Made by a program: the position numbers and the translations under genes
Notes under the pieces: generated by a model
Database searches by the model: none
Told to the model about the DNA's origin: nothing
What the model saw: only the letters and a program-made list of their open reading frames with translations
Shown here: positions 17,542-27,028 of the stretch, piece after piece
How the letters are laid out: the number at the start of each line of letters is the position of its first letter
How positions within the stretch are numbered: position 1 is the first letter of the stretch
Origin: CAZNEZ01 sp964572475
GTDB lineage: Bacteria; Bacillota; Clostridia; Lachnospirales; Lachnospiraceae
Assembly: GCA_964572475.1 (NCBI GenBank)
Contig: CAZNEZ010000008.1
Coordinates: forward strand, 1 to 63,872
Direction: 5' to 3'
DNA length: 63,872 bases

Positions 17542-18300
17542 ATGAAACAAGAACGTAATGATGAAGTAGAGATTGATTTACGCGAGATAATGATGGCACT
17601 GTTAGGAAGAATATGGATAATCATATTGTCAGCTATATGTGTCGCATTAGCAGCATTTTTGGTGGCGAAATTACTTATTACACCAATATATAATTCAGAA
17701 ACTAAGCTATATGTTATGAACAGAGAGAATGAAGGAACTACTACATATACTGATCTTCAGACAGCATCACAGCTTACACAGGATTATGTTATTCTGGTAA
17801 CAAGCAGACCAGTACTAGAGGAAGTTATATCAGATTTGAAACTTTCGATTTCTACAGCAGCGTTAGAATCAATGATAACAGTTTCGACACCTACCAATAC
17901 AAGAATTATAGAAATAGTGGTAGCTAATGAGGATGCCTCTTTGGCTAAAGAGATTGCAGATTCTCTTGCAAGTTCATCATCGACACAGATTCGCAAGGTA
18001 ATGAATATTGAACAAGTTAATGTTGTGGAGGAAGGCAATTATCCTACAGCACCAGCAAGTCCTAATGTAAAAATATATGTTATATTTGGTGCATTGCTTG
18101 GTATGTTTGTTTCGGTATTGGTTGTAATTATTAGATTTATGATGGATGACACAATTAAGACTGGTGATGATGTAGAAAAGTATCTTGGACTTAGTATGTT
18201 AGCAGCTATCCCATATAGTGAAGAACTAGATATAGTTAAGAATGGTTCTAAGAAGAGTAAGAATAACAAAAGTAAAAATAGTAGTAAGAAGAAAGCGTAA
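17542..18300 (+). CDS. Wzz/CpsC-type chain-length determinant and kinase modulator
   Basis: The 252-aa protein has a membrane segment near residues 18-40 (WIIILSAICVALAAFLVAKLL), an external coiled region, a second membrane segment near 175-197 (IYVIFGALLGMFVSVLVVII) and a Lys/Ser-rich cytoplasmic tail. This is the transmembrane partner that activates the separate BY-kinase in Firmicutes. ATG 17542 has GGAGG 9 bases upstream; the in-frame ATG 17533 touches the same site and is too close. Confidence 0.9.
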   Translation: MKQERNDEVEIDLREIMMALLGRIWIIILSAICVALAAFLVAKLLITPIYNSETKLYVMNRENEGTTTYTDLQTASQLTQDYVILVTSRPVLEEVISDLKLSISTAALESMITVSTPTNTRIIEIVVANEDASLAKEIADSLASSSSTQIRKVMNIEQVNVVEEGNYPTAPASPNVKIYVIFGALLGMFVSVLVVIIRFMMDDTIKTGDDVEKYLGLSMLAAIPYSEELDIVKNGSKKSKNNKSKNSSKKKA

Positions 18301-18314
18301 GAGGAGGCAAAACA

Positions 18315-19007
18315 ATGCAGAAAATCAACATAGATAAGTTAAAATTAGTAGATTATCAGAGTAATGAAGCGTTCAAAAGCTTAAGAACTAATCTTGCATT
18401 TACTGGTAATGAATATAAAGTTATTTCTATAACAAGCTGTACACCAAATGAAGGTAAATCAAGTGTTGCGTTTAATCTTGCAGTTTCTATTGCGGAATCA
18501 GGTAAAAAAGTTATTTTTCTTGATGCAGATTTAAGAAAATCAGTTATGGTAGGAAGATATAAGGTTAATAAAGCAGTTAAAGGATTATCACATTTTTTAT
18601 CAGGAATCAGCAATCTGGAGGATGTTGTATTTAGAACTAATTTTGAGAATTTGCACATAGTATTCTCAGGACCAGTTCCTCCTAATCCCTCAGAGCTTTT
18701 AGGAAATAAAATATTTAAGGGACTTATTAAGCAATTAAGATTAGTATATGACTATGTGATTATAGATACACCACCTCTAGGAAGTGTTATTGACAGTGCA
18801 ATTGTTGCTAAAGAGAGTGATGGTGCACTTATGGTACTTGCAGCTAATGAAGTTAACTACAAATTTGCACAGAAGATTAAGACACAGTTAGAGATGAGTG
18901 ATGTTAAGATTTTAGGTGTTGTTCTTAATAAAGTTAAGATGAATGATGGATATTATGGTAAGTACTATGGCAAATATTATGGCAAGTACTACGGCACGGA
19001 ACAGTAA
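18315..19007 (+). CDS. CpsD/YwqD-type tyrosine kinase (BY-kinase)
   Basis: This 230-aa protein has Walker A SCTPNEGKSS (about residues 38-47), Walker A' VIFLDADLRKS (about 66) and Walker B YVIIDTPPLG (about 144). The C-terminus is a tyrosine cluster of repeated YYGK units, the usual autophosphorylation site. It controls chain length and export of surface polysaccharide together with CpsC and CpsB. The DNA behind the cluster is itself a 12-bp tandem repeat (about 18950-18995), so Tyr number may vary between strains. Confidence 0.94.
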   Translation: MQKINIDKLKLVDYQSNEAFKSLRTNLAFTGNEYKVISITSCTPNEGKSSVAFNLAVSIAESGKKVIFLDADLRKSVMVGRYKVNKAVKGLSHFLSGISNLEDVVFRTNFENLHIVFSGPVPPNPSELLGNKIFKGLIKQLRLVYDYVIIDTPPLGSVIDSAIVAKESDGALMVLAANEVNYKFAQKIKTQLEMSDVKILGVVLNKVKMNDGYYGKYYGKYYGKYYGTEQ

Positions 19008-19021
19008 GAAGAGATATAGAC

Positions 19022-20881
19022 ATGAAAAAGATAATTAAAGACAGACAAAAAATCATTAGAATAATAATGCTAGTTGTTATAGATATCTTTATTATATTTA
19101 TAGCATCATATATGGCGATTTTGGCAAGATTTGATTTTAGCTATAGTGAGGTTCCACAGTCATATCTTGATAATTTCAATAGTTATATTGGCGTACATAT
19201 ATTTTGTACGATATTGATTTTTGCTACATGCAGATTATATAGCAGCTTATGGAAATATGCGAGTATAGATGAAGCGAGATATATTCTTATGGCTGCAATT
19301 GTATCTGGTTTTGTTCAGTATGTTGGTTATAGAAAGTTAAATTTGATGCTGCCTAGAAGCTATTTTATAATTTCAGTTGTATTTTTAATGATGGGAACAG
19401 TGCTTGCTAGATTCTCATACAGATTTATAAGGAAGATGAACTTTAGAAACTATATACCATCTAAAAGAAAATGCAGAAGAAATGTCATAGTATATGGAGC
19501 TGGAGAAGCTGGATATATTATTATAAGAGAATTAATTAATAGTACTCATATTAATGACTGCCTGGCATGTATTGTAGATGATAATCCTGATATTTTAGGC
19601 AAATACATATGTGGCGTGAAAGTAGAAGGTAATAGAAATGACATCAAAAATCTTACTGAAAAATACGGCGCTGAAGAAATAATTATTGCTATTCCTTCAC
19701 TTGATAGAGGAAAACTTAAAGATATAGTAGATATATGTCAGCAGACTGGATGCGATATTAAAACTTTACCAGCAGTTTATCAACTTATTAACGGAGAAGT
19801 AAGCGTTAGTAAATTACATAAAGTGGCTATTGAAGATTTGCTAGGACGCAATCCTGTAAAGGTTAATCTAAAATTAATAATGGGATACGTCAGCGACAGA
19901 GTAGTCATGGTTACTGGAGGTGGAGGTTCAATTGGAAGCGAACTTTGCAGACAGATAGCACAAAACCATCCTAGACAATTGATTATTTTAGATATTTATG
20001 AAAACAATGCATATGATATTCAGCAGGAACTTATGAGGAAACATCCAGATTTGGATATTATTGTACTTATTGCTTCAATTAGAAATACGGCTAGAATTGA
20101 TTATATTTTTAACAAATATAAACCAGAAATTGTATATCATGCAGCAGCTCATAAGCATGTTCCGTTAATGGAAGCAAATCCTACAGAAGCAATTAAGAAT
20201 AATGTGTTTGGAACATATAATGTTGCTGAGTGTGCTGACAAGTATAAAACCAAGAGATTTGTTATGATATCAACGGATAAAGCAGTAAATCCTACTAATA
20301 TTATGGGAGCTTCAAAACGAATCTGCGAAATGATTATTCAGACCATTAACAAAAGATCAAAAACTGAATTTGTAGCTGTTAGATTTGGAAATGTGCTGGG
20401 AAGTAATGGAAGTGTTATTCCTTTGTTTAAGAAGCAGATTGAAGAAGGAGGACCAGTTACTGTTACACATAAGGATATCATTAGGTACTTTATGACTATC
20501 CCAGAAGCTGTTTCGCTTGTTTTACAAGCCGGTGCATATGCAAAAGGAGGAGAAATTTTTGTCCTTGATATGGGAGAACCAGTAAGAATAGACGATTTGG
20601 CTAAAAATATGATTAGACTTTCAGGATATAAACCAGATATAGATATCAAAGTAGAATATACAGGTCTTAGACCTGGAGAAAAGCTATATGAGGAGCTACT
20701 TATGAAAGAAGAAGGGCTGCTTGAGACTGAGAATAAGCTTATCTATATTGGAAAGCCTATTGAGATTGACCCTTATGAATTTGAGACAAAACTTCTAAAG
20801 CTAAAAAAGATTGCATACAAAGAAGATAGTGATATAAGAAGATATGTTAAAGAGATTGTTGAAACCTATAATTATATTTAA
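19022..20881 (+). CDS. Membrane-bound nucleotide-sugar 4,6-dehydratase (CapD/PglF type)
   Basis: The 619-aa protein has four N-terminal membrane segments (about residues 10-125), a first Rossmann-like domain (VYGAGEAGYI, about 158) and an SDR catalytic domain starting at VTGGGGSIGSELC (about 297). In the active site NIMGASKR the usual Tyr of YxxxK is Met, as in PglF/FlaA1/CapD enzymes, which make the 4-keto-6-deoxy sugar from UDP-GlcNAc. It gives precursors for surface glycans or glycoproteins. No glycosyltransferase follows, so this locus is not a complete capsule cluster. Confidence 0.92.
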   Translation: MKKIIKDRQKIIRIIMLVVIDIFIIFIASYMAILARFDFSYSEVPQSYLDNFNSYIGVHIFCTILIFATCRLYSSLWKYASIDEARYILMAAIVSGFVQYVGYRKLNLMLPRSYFIISVVFLMMGTVLARFSYRFIRKMNFRNYIPSKRKCRRNVIVYGAGEAGYIIIRELINSTHINDCLACIVDDNPDILGKYICGVKVEGNRNDIKNLTEKYGAEEIIIAIPSLDRGKLKDIVDICQQTGCDIKTLPAVYQLINGEVSVSKLHKVAIEDLLGRNPVKVNLKLIMGYVSDRVVMVTGGGGSIGSELCRQIAQNHPRQLIILDIYENNAYDIQQELMRKHPDLDIIVLIASIRNTARIDYIFNKYKPEIVYHAAAHKHVPLMEANPTEAIKNNVFGTYNVAECADKYKTKRFVMISTDKAVNPTNIMGASKRICEMIIQTINKRSKTEFVAVRFGNVLGSNGSVIPLFKKQIEEGGPVTVTHKDIIRYFMTIPEAVSLVLQAGAYAKGGEIFVLDMGEPVRIDDLAKNMIRLSGYKPDIDIKVEYTGLRPGEKLYEELLMKEEGLLETENKLIYIGKPIEIDPYEFETKLLKLKKIAYKEDSDIRRYVKEIVETYNYI

Positions 20882-20930
20882 ATATTACCATTTTATACTA
20901 AAACGGGTGGTAAATTTATCCTAAAAAGGG

Positions 20931-20959
20931 TTGACAATATATTACAAAATGTTTATACT
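20931..20959 (+). promoter_or_regulatory. Strong sigma-A promoter of the sortase cluster
   Basis: TTGACA (20931-20936), 17 bp, TATACT (20954-20959). The secreted protein starts 43 bases later after GGAGGT. An imperfect hairpin TTACCA/TGGTAA at 20885-20913 precedes it and may end the upstream operon. Confidence 0.8.
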
Positions 20960-21002
20960 ATATTTAGTATTTAAATTTAGATACATAAATGGAGGTAATT
21001 AT

Positions 21003-21554
21003 ATGAAAATGAAAAAACTTATAGTAAGTTTAGTAGCAACTGTTATGTGTGTATCTACAGTAATTACAGCATCAGCAGCTACAACAGCAGAAGACGTTAT
21101 TGCTAAATTAAAAGCAGGAGTTACAGTTGATGGAAAGGTTATTACAATACCAGCATCATATGTTAACCAGGCTCAGATAGCACTTGACAAGACAACAGTT
21201 ACAGCAGAACAGGCAGAAGCTATGATTGCTAAGATTGACGAAGTACAAGCAGTAGCAGAAAAGAATGGTATTACATCATTAACAGCATTAAAAGAGAATA
21301 AAACAGTACTTAATGAAGTAGTTACATTATCTAATGATGCAGCAAAAGTTATTGGATATTCAGTATCTTACAATGCTAATTCAAGCGAAGTAGTAGCTAA
21401 GGATGCGACAGGTAATACAGTATTTTCATCAAAGGTTACAGTTAATCAGACTGGTTTTGATTCAACTGCAACAGTAGCAGTTTCAGTAATTGTTATAGCA
21501 ATGCTAGCAGCATGCGTTGTTTTTACAAAAAAGAGAGCAACAGTAAACGCTTAA
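21003..21554 (+). CDS. Secreted protein with sortase-type C-terminal signal
   Basis: The 183-aa protein has a clean signal peptide (cleavage likely after ASA, residues 23-25) and a C-terminus built like a cell-wall sorting signal: VNQTG (residues 147-151), a hydrophobic stretch (about 157-174) and the tail KKRA. This is not LPXTG but keeps the T-G. The middle part (about 26-145) is Ala/Thr/Val-rich with no domain I recognise. The start ATG 21003 has GGAGGT. A class D sortase begins 6 bases downstream, which supports a substrate-enzyme pair. Confidence 0.75.
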   Translation: MKMKKLIVSLVATVMCVSTVITASAATTAEDVIAKLKAGVTVDGKVITIPASYVNQAQIALDKTTVTAEQAEAMIAKIDEVQAVAEKNGITSLTALKENKTVLNEVVTLSNDAAKVIGYSVSYNANSSEVVAKDATGNTVFSSKVTVNQTGFDSTATVAVSVIVIAMLAACVVFTKKRATVNA

Positions 21555-21560
21555 TTTTAC

Positions 21561-22226
21561 ATGAAACATAAGATATCAAGATTAATGGCGTATGTATATA
21601 TGCCATTAATTTTTTCGCTTTTAGGCTATGTGGTAATAGCCATAGCAGCTTCACCACAGATTAACATGCTGCAATCTATTGGTGGGATGATTATTGCTAA
21701 TAACGTACCAAGTTTTAATACGGATTTGAAGTCGGCTTTTGAGCCTGCACAGCAAGAAGATAATAAAGATACAATAGATAAGAGCACTGTTACATTTCCA
21801 GACAGGGGTACGCATTATGCTAATATTACTTGCGAAAAGATAGGACTTAATGCGCCAGTGTATTTTGATGATACTAATGCTATACTTAGAGTTGGAGTAG
21901 GTAACTATCCTGGAAGTTTTATTCCCGGATACGGAAGAACTATTCTATTAAGTGCTCATAATACAAGTTTTTTTAAACCTCTACAGAATATTGAAGTAGG
22001 GGATATTGTGATAATTACAACTAATTATGGAGTCTATGAGTATAAAGTAAATAAGACAGAGGTTATAGATAAAGATGTAGCTAATTCAAGAATGAATGAA
22101 TGGTTATCTAGTACCCAGGAACAGTTAATTATGTATACATGTTATCCATTTCATTTTTTATCTACTACAAAGACTGATAGATGGTTCGTATATGCGGATA
22201 AGATATCTGGACCAGATGTAAAATAG
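21561..22226 (+). CDS. Class D-like sortase
   Basis: The 221-aa protein has an N-terminal membrane anchor (about residues 14-32) and the sortase barrel. Catalytic residues seen: His133 in LLSAHNT, Cys194 in MYTCYPF and Arg207 in TDRWF. Sortases join the Thr of a sorting motif to cell wall or pilin Lys. It follows the secreted protein by 6 bases and precedes a four-helix membrane protein. Class assignment (D versus others) is from general pattern only. Confidence 0.9.
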   Translation: MKHKISRLMAYVYMPLIFSLLGYVVIAIAASPQINMLQSIGGMIIANNVPSFNTDLKSAFEPAQQEDNKDTIDKSTVTFPDRGTHYANITCEKIGLNAPVYFDDTNAILRVGVGNYPGSFIPGYGRTILLSAHNTSFFKPLQNIEVGDIVIITTNYGVYEYKVNKTEVIDKDVANSRMNEWLSSTQEQLIMYTCYPFHFLSTTKTDRWFVYADKISGPDVK

Positions 22227-22254
22227 TAAGGAGTATGAAAGGTAGAACAATAAG

Positions 22255-23112
22255 ATGAATAAAAATAAAGTTAATAAATTAATACAAAAAGCTATTTCCC
22301 TTATCTTATCATTTTTACTAATGATTTTTATATTCTTATTTGTGGTAAGCATGATTCTCAAAATGGGAACATTTAATCAGAATACCATTACTAAGTGTAT
22401 GACCAAATGTGATTATTACAATTATTTAGCTGATTACATAAATGATGAGATTAGTTCTTATACTATTCCGACTGGATTACCAGAGGAAGTACTTGAAGAT
22501 GCTGTAAGAAGTAGTGACACAAAGCATGATGCAGATAATTATATTGAAAATATTTATAATGGAAAAACATTTGAAGCAGATACAAAACATCTGACAGATA
22601 CAATAAATTCAAATATTCAGACATATATAGATGAGAATAAAATTGAATTATCAGATGAACAGCAGGAATATGTTAATGAGTATATTGAAAGCGTAAAGGA
22701 TATTTATATTAAGGCTGTACAAGTGCCATTTGCGGAATATTTTGCAAAGTTCTATAATCTGATTAATAAATATTTTATTCCAGTTATTATAGTGCTTCTT
22801 ATATTGATATCAATTACTGCGTTGACTATAATTAAGGGACAGAAGTGGATTCACAGAGCTTTTAGAAATATGGCATACGGTACATGCGGTTCTGCATTAA
22901 TGCTTATTATGCTGCCGTTGTATATGCTGGTTACTAGGTTTTATGAAAGAATAGATTTGTCGCCAGAGTATTTTTACAGATTTATGGTTCAATATGCGTC
23001 AGATTTTTTGTTACATTTTATATATGGTGGAATAAGCTGCCTTATATTAACAATAATACTTATTATTATGGTTAATCCTCTTAAAAAGAGAAATAAGAGA
23101 ATAGAGAAATAG
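22255..23112 (+). CDS. Membrane protein of the sortase cluster, function unknown
   Basis: The 285-aa protein shows one N-terminal membrane segment (about residues 14-38), an extracellular domain of about 130 residues rich in Asp/Glu/Tyr, and three further segments (about 178-200, 215-240, 252-278) before a basic end. I do not recognise the family. It starts 28 bases after the sortase and is followed by PRPP synthetase, so it probably belongs to the sortase operon and may help display or anchor the substrate. Confidence 0.6.
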   Translation: MNKNKVNKLIQKAISLILSFLLMIFIFLFVVSMILKMGTFNQNTITKCMTKCDYYNYLADYINDEISSYTIPTGLPEEVLEDAVRSSDTKHDADNYIENIYNGKTFEADTKHLTDTINSNIQTYIDENKIELSDEQQEYVNEYIESVKDIYIKAVQVPFAEYFAKFYNLINKYFIPVIIVLLILISITALTIIKGQKWIHRAFRNMAYGTCGSALMLIMLPLYMLVTRFYERIDLSPEYFYRFMVQYASDFLLHFIYGGISCLILTIILIIMVNPLKKRNKRIEK

Positions 23113-23136
23113 ATATTAAAATTATGGAGGTACAAC

Positions 23137-24339
23137 ATGACCAGTCTGAATGAAAATGTAGCAAATATTCCAGTAGCACCACTCAAAATAGCAGCACTTG
23201 AAGGCTGTCAGGATTTAGCAGGGAAGGTTAATAAACACCTTGTTGATATAAGACGTAAAAAAGCTAATGAGCATAAAGGTACAATAGAATTTAAAGGCTA
23301 TGAGAGCGATACATATCTTGTGGATTGCAGCTGCCCTAGATTTGGAACTGGAGAGGCTAAAGGAACAATTAACGAATCAGTTAGAGGAGTTGATTTATTT
23401 GTTATGGCCGATGTTGGTAATTATAGCGTAAAATATACTGTTTGTGGACATGAAAATCATATGTCTCCGGATGATCATTATCAGGATATGAAGAGAATTA
23501 TTTCTACAGCTATGGCTCCTGCTAAGAGAGTTACAGCTATTATGCCATTCTTATATGAAGGAAGACAGCATAAGAGAAGCCAGAGAGAATCATTAGACTC
23601 AGCATTATCACTACAGGAACTTACTGATATGGGAGTCTCTAGCATAATAACCTTTGATGCACATGACCCTAGAATTGTAAATGCAATTCCACTATATGGC
23701 TTTGATAATTATATGCCGCCATTTCAGTTTATTAAGGCTATTCTTGAACAAGATAAGGAGCTTAAAATAGATAATGAACATCTCATGATAATCAGTCCTG
23801 ATGAAGGAAGTATGAGCCGTGCGGTATATTTTTCTAATGTTTTAGGAGTTGATATGGGAATGTTCTATAAAAGAAGGGATTATTCAGTTGTTATCAATGG
23901 AAAGAATCCTATAGTTGCTCATGAGTTTCTTGGAACAAATGTTAAAGGTAAGGATGTAATTGTTGTTGATGATATGATATCTTCTGGTGAAAGTATTCTG
24001 GATGTTGCTAAACAGGTTAAGAGTATGGGCGCTAAGAAAGTTATAGTTTGTACAACATTTGGATTATTTACAGATGGTTTTGACAAATTTGATGAATATT
24101 ATAAAAATGGTTATATTAATTATGTGGTAACTACGAATCTTGTATATAGAAAACCAGAACTGCTTGAAAAGCCATATTATGTAGAAGCTGATATGAGCAG
24201 ATATCTTGCGTTAATCATAGATACTATTAATCATGATGCTTCTGTTGAGAGCGTAATTGACCCAACAGATAAAATCAGAAAGCTTGTTGAAGAGTATTAT
24301 AAAGAGGAACAAAATGAAGCAAAAAGGACATTTAATTAA
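23137..24339 (+). CDS. prs: Ribose-phosphate pyrophosphokinase (divergent long form)
   Basis: The 400-aa protein is longer than the usual 315 aa. It keeps the PRPP-binding loop VVDDMISSGES (about residues 277-287), ATP-site segment PFLYEGRQHKRSQRE (about 137) and FDAHDPRIVNAIP (about 173). It makes PRPP for purine, pyrimidine, His and Trp synthesis. The first 100 residues and the segment FGTGEAKGTINESVRGVD are unlike classical Prs, so it belongs to a divergent clade. Its 3' end overlaps the next gene by 26 bases. Confidence 0.85.
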   Translation: MTSLNENVANIPVAPLKIAALEGCQDLAGKVNKHLVDIRRKKANEHKGTIEFKGYESDTYLVDCSCPRFGTGEAKGTINESVRGVDLFVMADVGNYSVKYTVCGHENHMSPDDHYQDMKRIISTAMAPAKRVTAIMPFLYEGRQHKRSQRESLDSALSLQELTDMGVSSIITFDAHDPRIVNAIPLYGFDNYMPPFQFIKAILEQDKELKIDNEHLMIISPDEGSMSRAVYFSNVLGVDMGMFYKRRDYSVVINGKNPIVAHEFLGTNVKGKDVIVVDDMISSGESILDVAKQVKSMGAKKVIVCTTFGLFTDGFDKFDEYYKNGYINYVVTTNLVYRKPELLEKPYYVEADMSRYLALIIDTINHDASVESVIDPTDKIRKLVEEYYKEEQNEAKRTFN

Positions 24340-25684
24340 GTCAGTCAAAGAGAATTCGATAGGCGCTGAATTAGGTATAGAGGCAGGCGATTATCTATTG
24401 AAAATAAATGATGAAAAAATAGAAGATGTATTTGATTATCATTTTTTAGTTAATGATGAATATATAGAAGTACTTATCAGAAAACCCAACAAAGAAGAGT
24501 GGCTTCTTGAGGTTGAAAAAGAATATGAAGAGGATTTGGGAATAGAATTTGAAAATGGACTTATGGATGAATATAGGTCCTGCTGTAATAAGTGTATGTT
24601 TTGCTTTATTGACCAGATGCCAAAGGGAATGAGGGAAACACTGTATTTTAAAGATGATGATTCAAGACTTTCATTTCTACAGGGCAATTATATAACACTT
24701 ACTAATATGAAAGAAAAAGATATTGAAAGAATTATAAAGTATCATTTATGCCCTATTAATATCTCAGTTCAGACTACTAATCCTGAACTGAGATGTAAAA
24801 TGCTCTCTAACAGATTTGCAGGGCAAGCTCTTAAAAAGATTGATATTCTTAGTGAGGCTGGAATAGAAATGAATGGACAGGTTGTTCTTTGCAAAGGCGT
24901 AAATGATGGAGTTGAATTGGATAGAACAATTAGTGATTTGGTTAAATATATTCCCAATATGAGAAGCGTTTCAGTAGTGCCTGCAGGTCTTACAAAGTTT
25001 CGTAAGGGATTATATCCGTTAGAGATATATACAAAAGAAGAATCAAAGAAAGTTATTGATACAATAGAAAAATGGCAGAAAAAAATATATGCTGAACATG
25101 GGATACATTTTATACAGGCAAGTGATGAATGGTATATAAATGCTGGAATGGATTTTCCAGAGGAAGAAAGATATGATGGATATATTCAACTCGAAAATGG
25201 GGTTGGAATGATGAGACTTTTAACTACAGAGGTTGAAGAAGCATTATCTGGTATGTCAGGGGATGATAGAACAAGGTCTATTTCTTTAGCAACTGGAGTA
25301 TTAGCATACAAAGCAATGGTTGATTTTTCTGATATGATAAAAAAGAAGTTTCCTAATGTAAATGTAAATGTATACAAAATTATTAATAATTTTTTTGGTG
25401 AAACAATCACTGTTTCGGGATTAATTACAGGGACAGATTTAATAGCGCAGTTAAAAGGGCAGGAATTAGGCGAAGAATTGTTACTTCCTAATAATATTTT
25501 AAGAAGTGGAGAAGATGTATTTTTAGATGATCTTAAACTTCAGGATGTACAAACAGCTTTACAAGTAGAAATAAATATTGTAAAATCAAGCGGAAAGAGT
25601 CTTGTTGATTGTATTATCGGTGATGATGCGAAACAAAGAGAAGATAATGGTAATTTTGTATATATTACTAATTATCCCAAGTGA
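24314..25684 (+). CDS. DUF512 family radical-SAM-like protein with PDZ domain
   Basis: The 456-aa protein has an N-terminal PDZ-like part (HLIKSVKENSIGAELGIEAGDYLLKIND), then the CxxxCxxC cluster CCNKCMFCFIDQMPKGMR (about residues 94-111) and a long DUF512 C-terminal part (LATGVLAYKAMVDF). The family is conserved in Firmicutes next to der; its reaction is unknown, a radical-SAM chemistry is suggested by the three Cys. ATG 24314 with GAGG upstream is used; it lies inside the end of prs. Confidence 0.88.
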   Translation: MKQKGHLIKSVKENSIGAELGIEAGDYLLKINDEKIEDVFDYHFLVNDEYIEVLIRKPNKEEWLLEVEKEYEEDLGIEFENGLMDEYRSCCNKCMFCFIDQMPKGMRETLYFKDDDSRLSFLQGNYITLTNMKEKDIERIIKYHLCPINISVQTTNPELRCKMLSNRFAGQALKKIDILSEAGIEMNGQVVLCKGVNDGVELDRTISDLVKYIPNMRSVSVVPAGLTKFRKGLYPLEIYTKEESKKVIDTIEKWQKKIYAEHGIHFIQASDEWYINAGMDFPEEERYDGYIQLENGVGMMRLLTTEVEEALSGMSGDDRTRSISLATGVLAYKAMVDFSDMIKKKFPNVNVNVYKIINNFFGETITVSGLITGTDLIAQLKGQELGEELLLPNNILRSGEDVFLDDLKLQDVQTALQVEINIVKSSGKSLVDCIIGDDAKQREDNGNFVYITNYPK

Positions 25685-25698
25685 GAGGAAGATGACAG

Positions 25699-27027
25699 AT
25701 GAGTAAACCAATAGTAGCCATAGTAGGAAGACCTAATGTTGGAAAATCAACATTATTCAATGACTTAGCAGGCGAAATGATTTCAATCGTTAAAGATATA
25801 CCTGGTGTTACCAGAGATAGAATATATGCAGATGTAGAATGGCTTGATAAGACATTTACCCTTATTGATACGGGCGGTATTGAGCCTGAGTCTAAGGATA
25901 TTATATTATCACAGATGCGTGAGCAGGCTGAGATAGCCATTAATACAGCAGATGTAATAATATTTATTACAGATGTTAGACAGGGACTTGTGGATTCGGA
26001 TGCTAAAGTAGCAGATATGCTTAGAAGAAGTAAGAAACCAGTTGTTCTTGTTGTTAATAAAGTTGATAACTTTGATAGACAAACAGCAGATGTGTATGAG
26101 TTTTACAATTTGGGGATTGGTGATCCAATGCCTATTTCAGCATCTTCAAAGTTAGGTCTTGGAGATATGCTTGAAGAAGTATGTAAACATTTCCCAGAAC
26201 ATGAAAAAGAAGAACAGGAAGATGATATACCTAGAATTGCTATTGTAGGTAAACCTAATGTAGGTAAGTCTTCTATTATCAATAAACTTACTGGAGAAAA
26301 CAGGCTTATTGTTTCAAATATAGCAGGTACGACCAGAGATGCAGTTGATACAACTATTAAGCATGATGGAAAAGAGTACATTTTTATTGATACAGCAGGA
26401 CTTAGACGTAAATCCAAGATAAAAGAAGAACTTGAACGTTTTTCGATTATTAGAACAGTTTCAGCTGTTGAACGTGCAGATATTGTTATTGTTGTAATTG
26501 ATGCTGAAGAAGGCGTAACAGAGCAGGACGCTAAGATTGCAGGTATTGCCCATGAAAGAGGAAAAGGTGTTATTATTGCAGTTAATAAGTGGGACGCAAT
26601 CGAGAAAAATGATAAAACTATTTATGAGACAACAAGAGAAGTTAAAGATGTTCTTTCGTATATGCCATATGCAGAGATTATGTTTATTTCAGCACTAACA
26701 GGTCAGAGACTTAATAAGATATACGATATGATTGATATGGTAATTATGAGCCAGACTTTAAGAGTAGGTACAGGAGTTCTTAATGAGATTATGGCAGAAG
26801 CAGTTGCTCTTCAGCAGCCACCTTCAGATAAAGGAAAGAGATTAAAATTATATTACATTACACAGGTTGCGGTTAAACCACCTACATTTGTAATATTTGT
26901 AAATGATAAAGAATTAATGCATTTTTCATATACAAGGTATATAGAGAATAAGATTAGAGAGGCCTTTGGATTCAAAGGTACAGCATTAAAATTTATAATT
27001 AGGGAACGAAAGGAAAAGGATCAGTAA
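25699..27027 (+). CDS. der: Ribosome-associated GTPase Der (EngA)
   Basis: The 442-aa protein has two tandem GTPase domains, G1 GRPNVGKST (about residue 9) and GKPNVGKSS (about 184), with DTGG/DTAG switches and NKVD/NKWD motifs, then a KH-like C-terminal domain. Der takes part in 50S subunit assembly. It is 14 bases behind the DUF512 gene and 1 base before plsY. Confidence 0.98.
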   Translation: MSKPIVAIVGRPNVGKSTLFNDLAGEMISIVKDIPGVTRDRIYADVEWLDKTFTLIDTGGIEPESKDIILSQMREQAEIAINTADVIIFITDVRQGLVDSDAKVADMLRRSKKPVVLVVNKVDNFDRQTADVYEFYNLGIGDPMPISASSKLGLGDMLEEVCKHFPEHEKEEQEDDIPRIAIVGKPNVGKSSIINKLTGENRLIVSNIAGTTRDAVDTTIKHDGKEYIFIDTAGLRRKSKIKEELERFSIIRTVSAVERADIVIVVIDAEEGVTEQDAKIAGIAHERGKGVIIAVNKWDAIEKNDKTIYETTREVKDVLSYMPYAEIMFISALTGQRLNKIYDMIDMVIMSQTLRVGTGVLNEIMAEAVALQQPPSDKGKRLKLYYITQVAVKPPTFVIFVNDKELMHFSYTRYIENKIREAFGFKGTALKFIIRERKEKDQ

Positions 27028-27028
27028 C

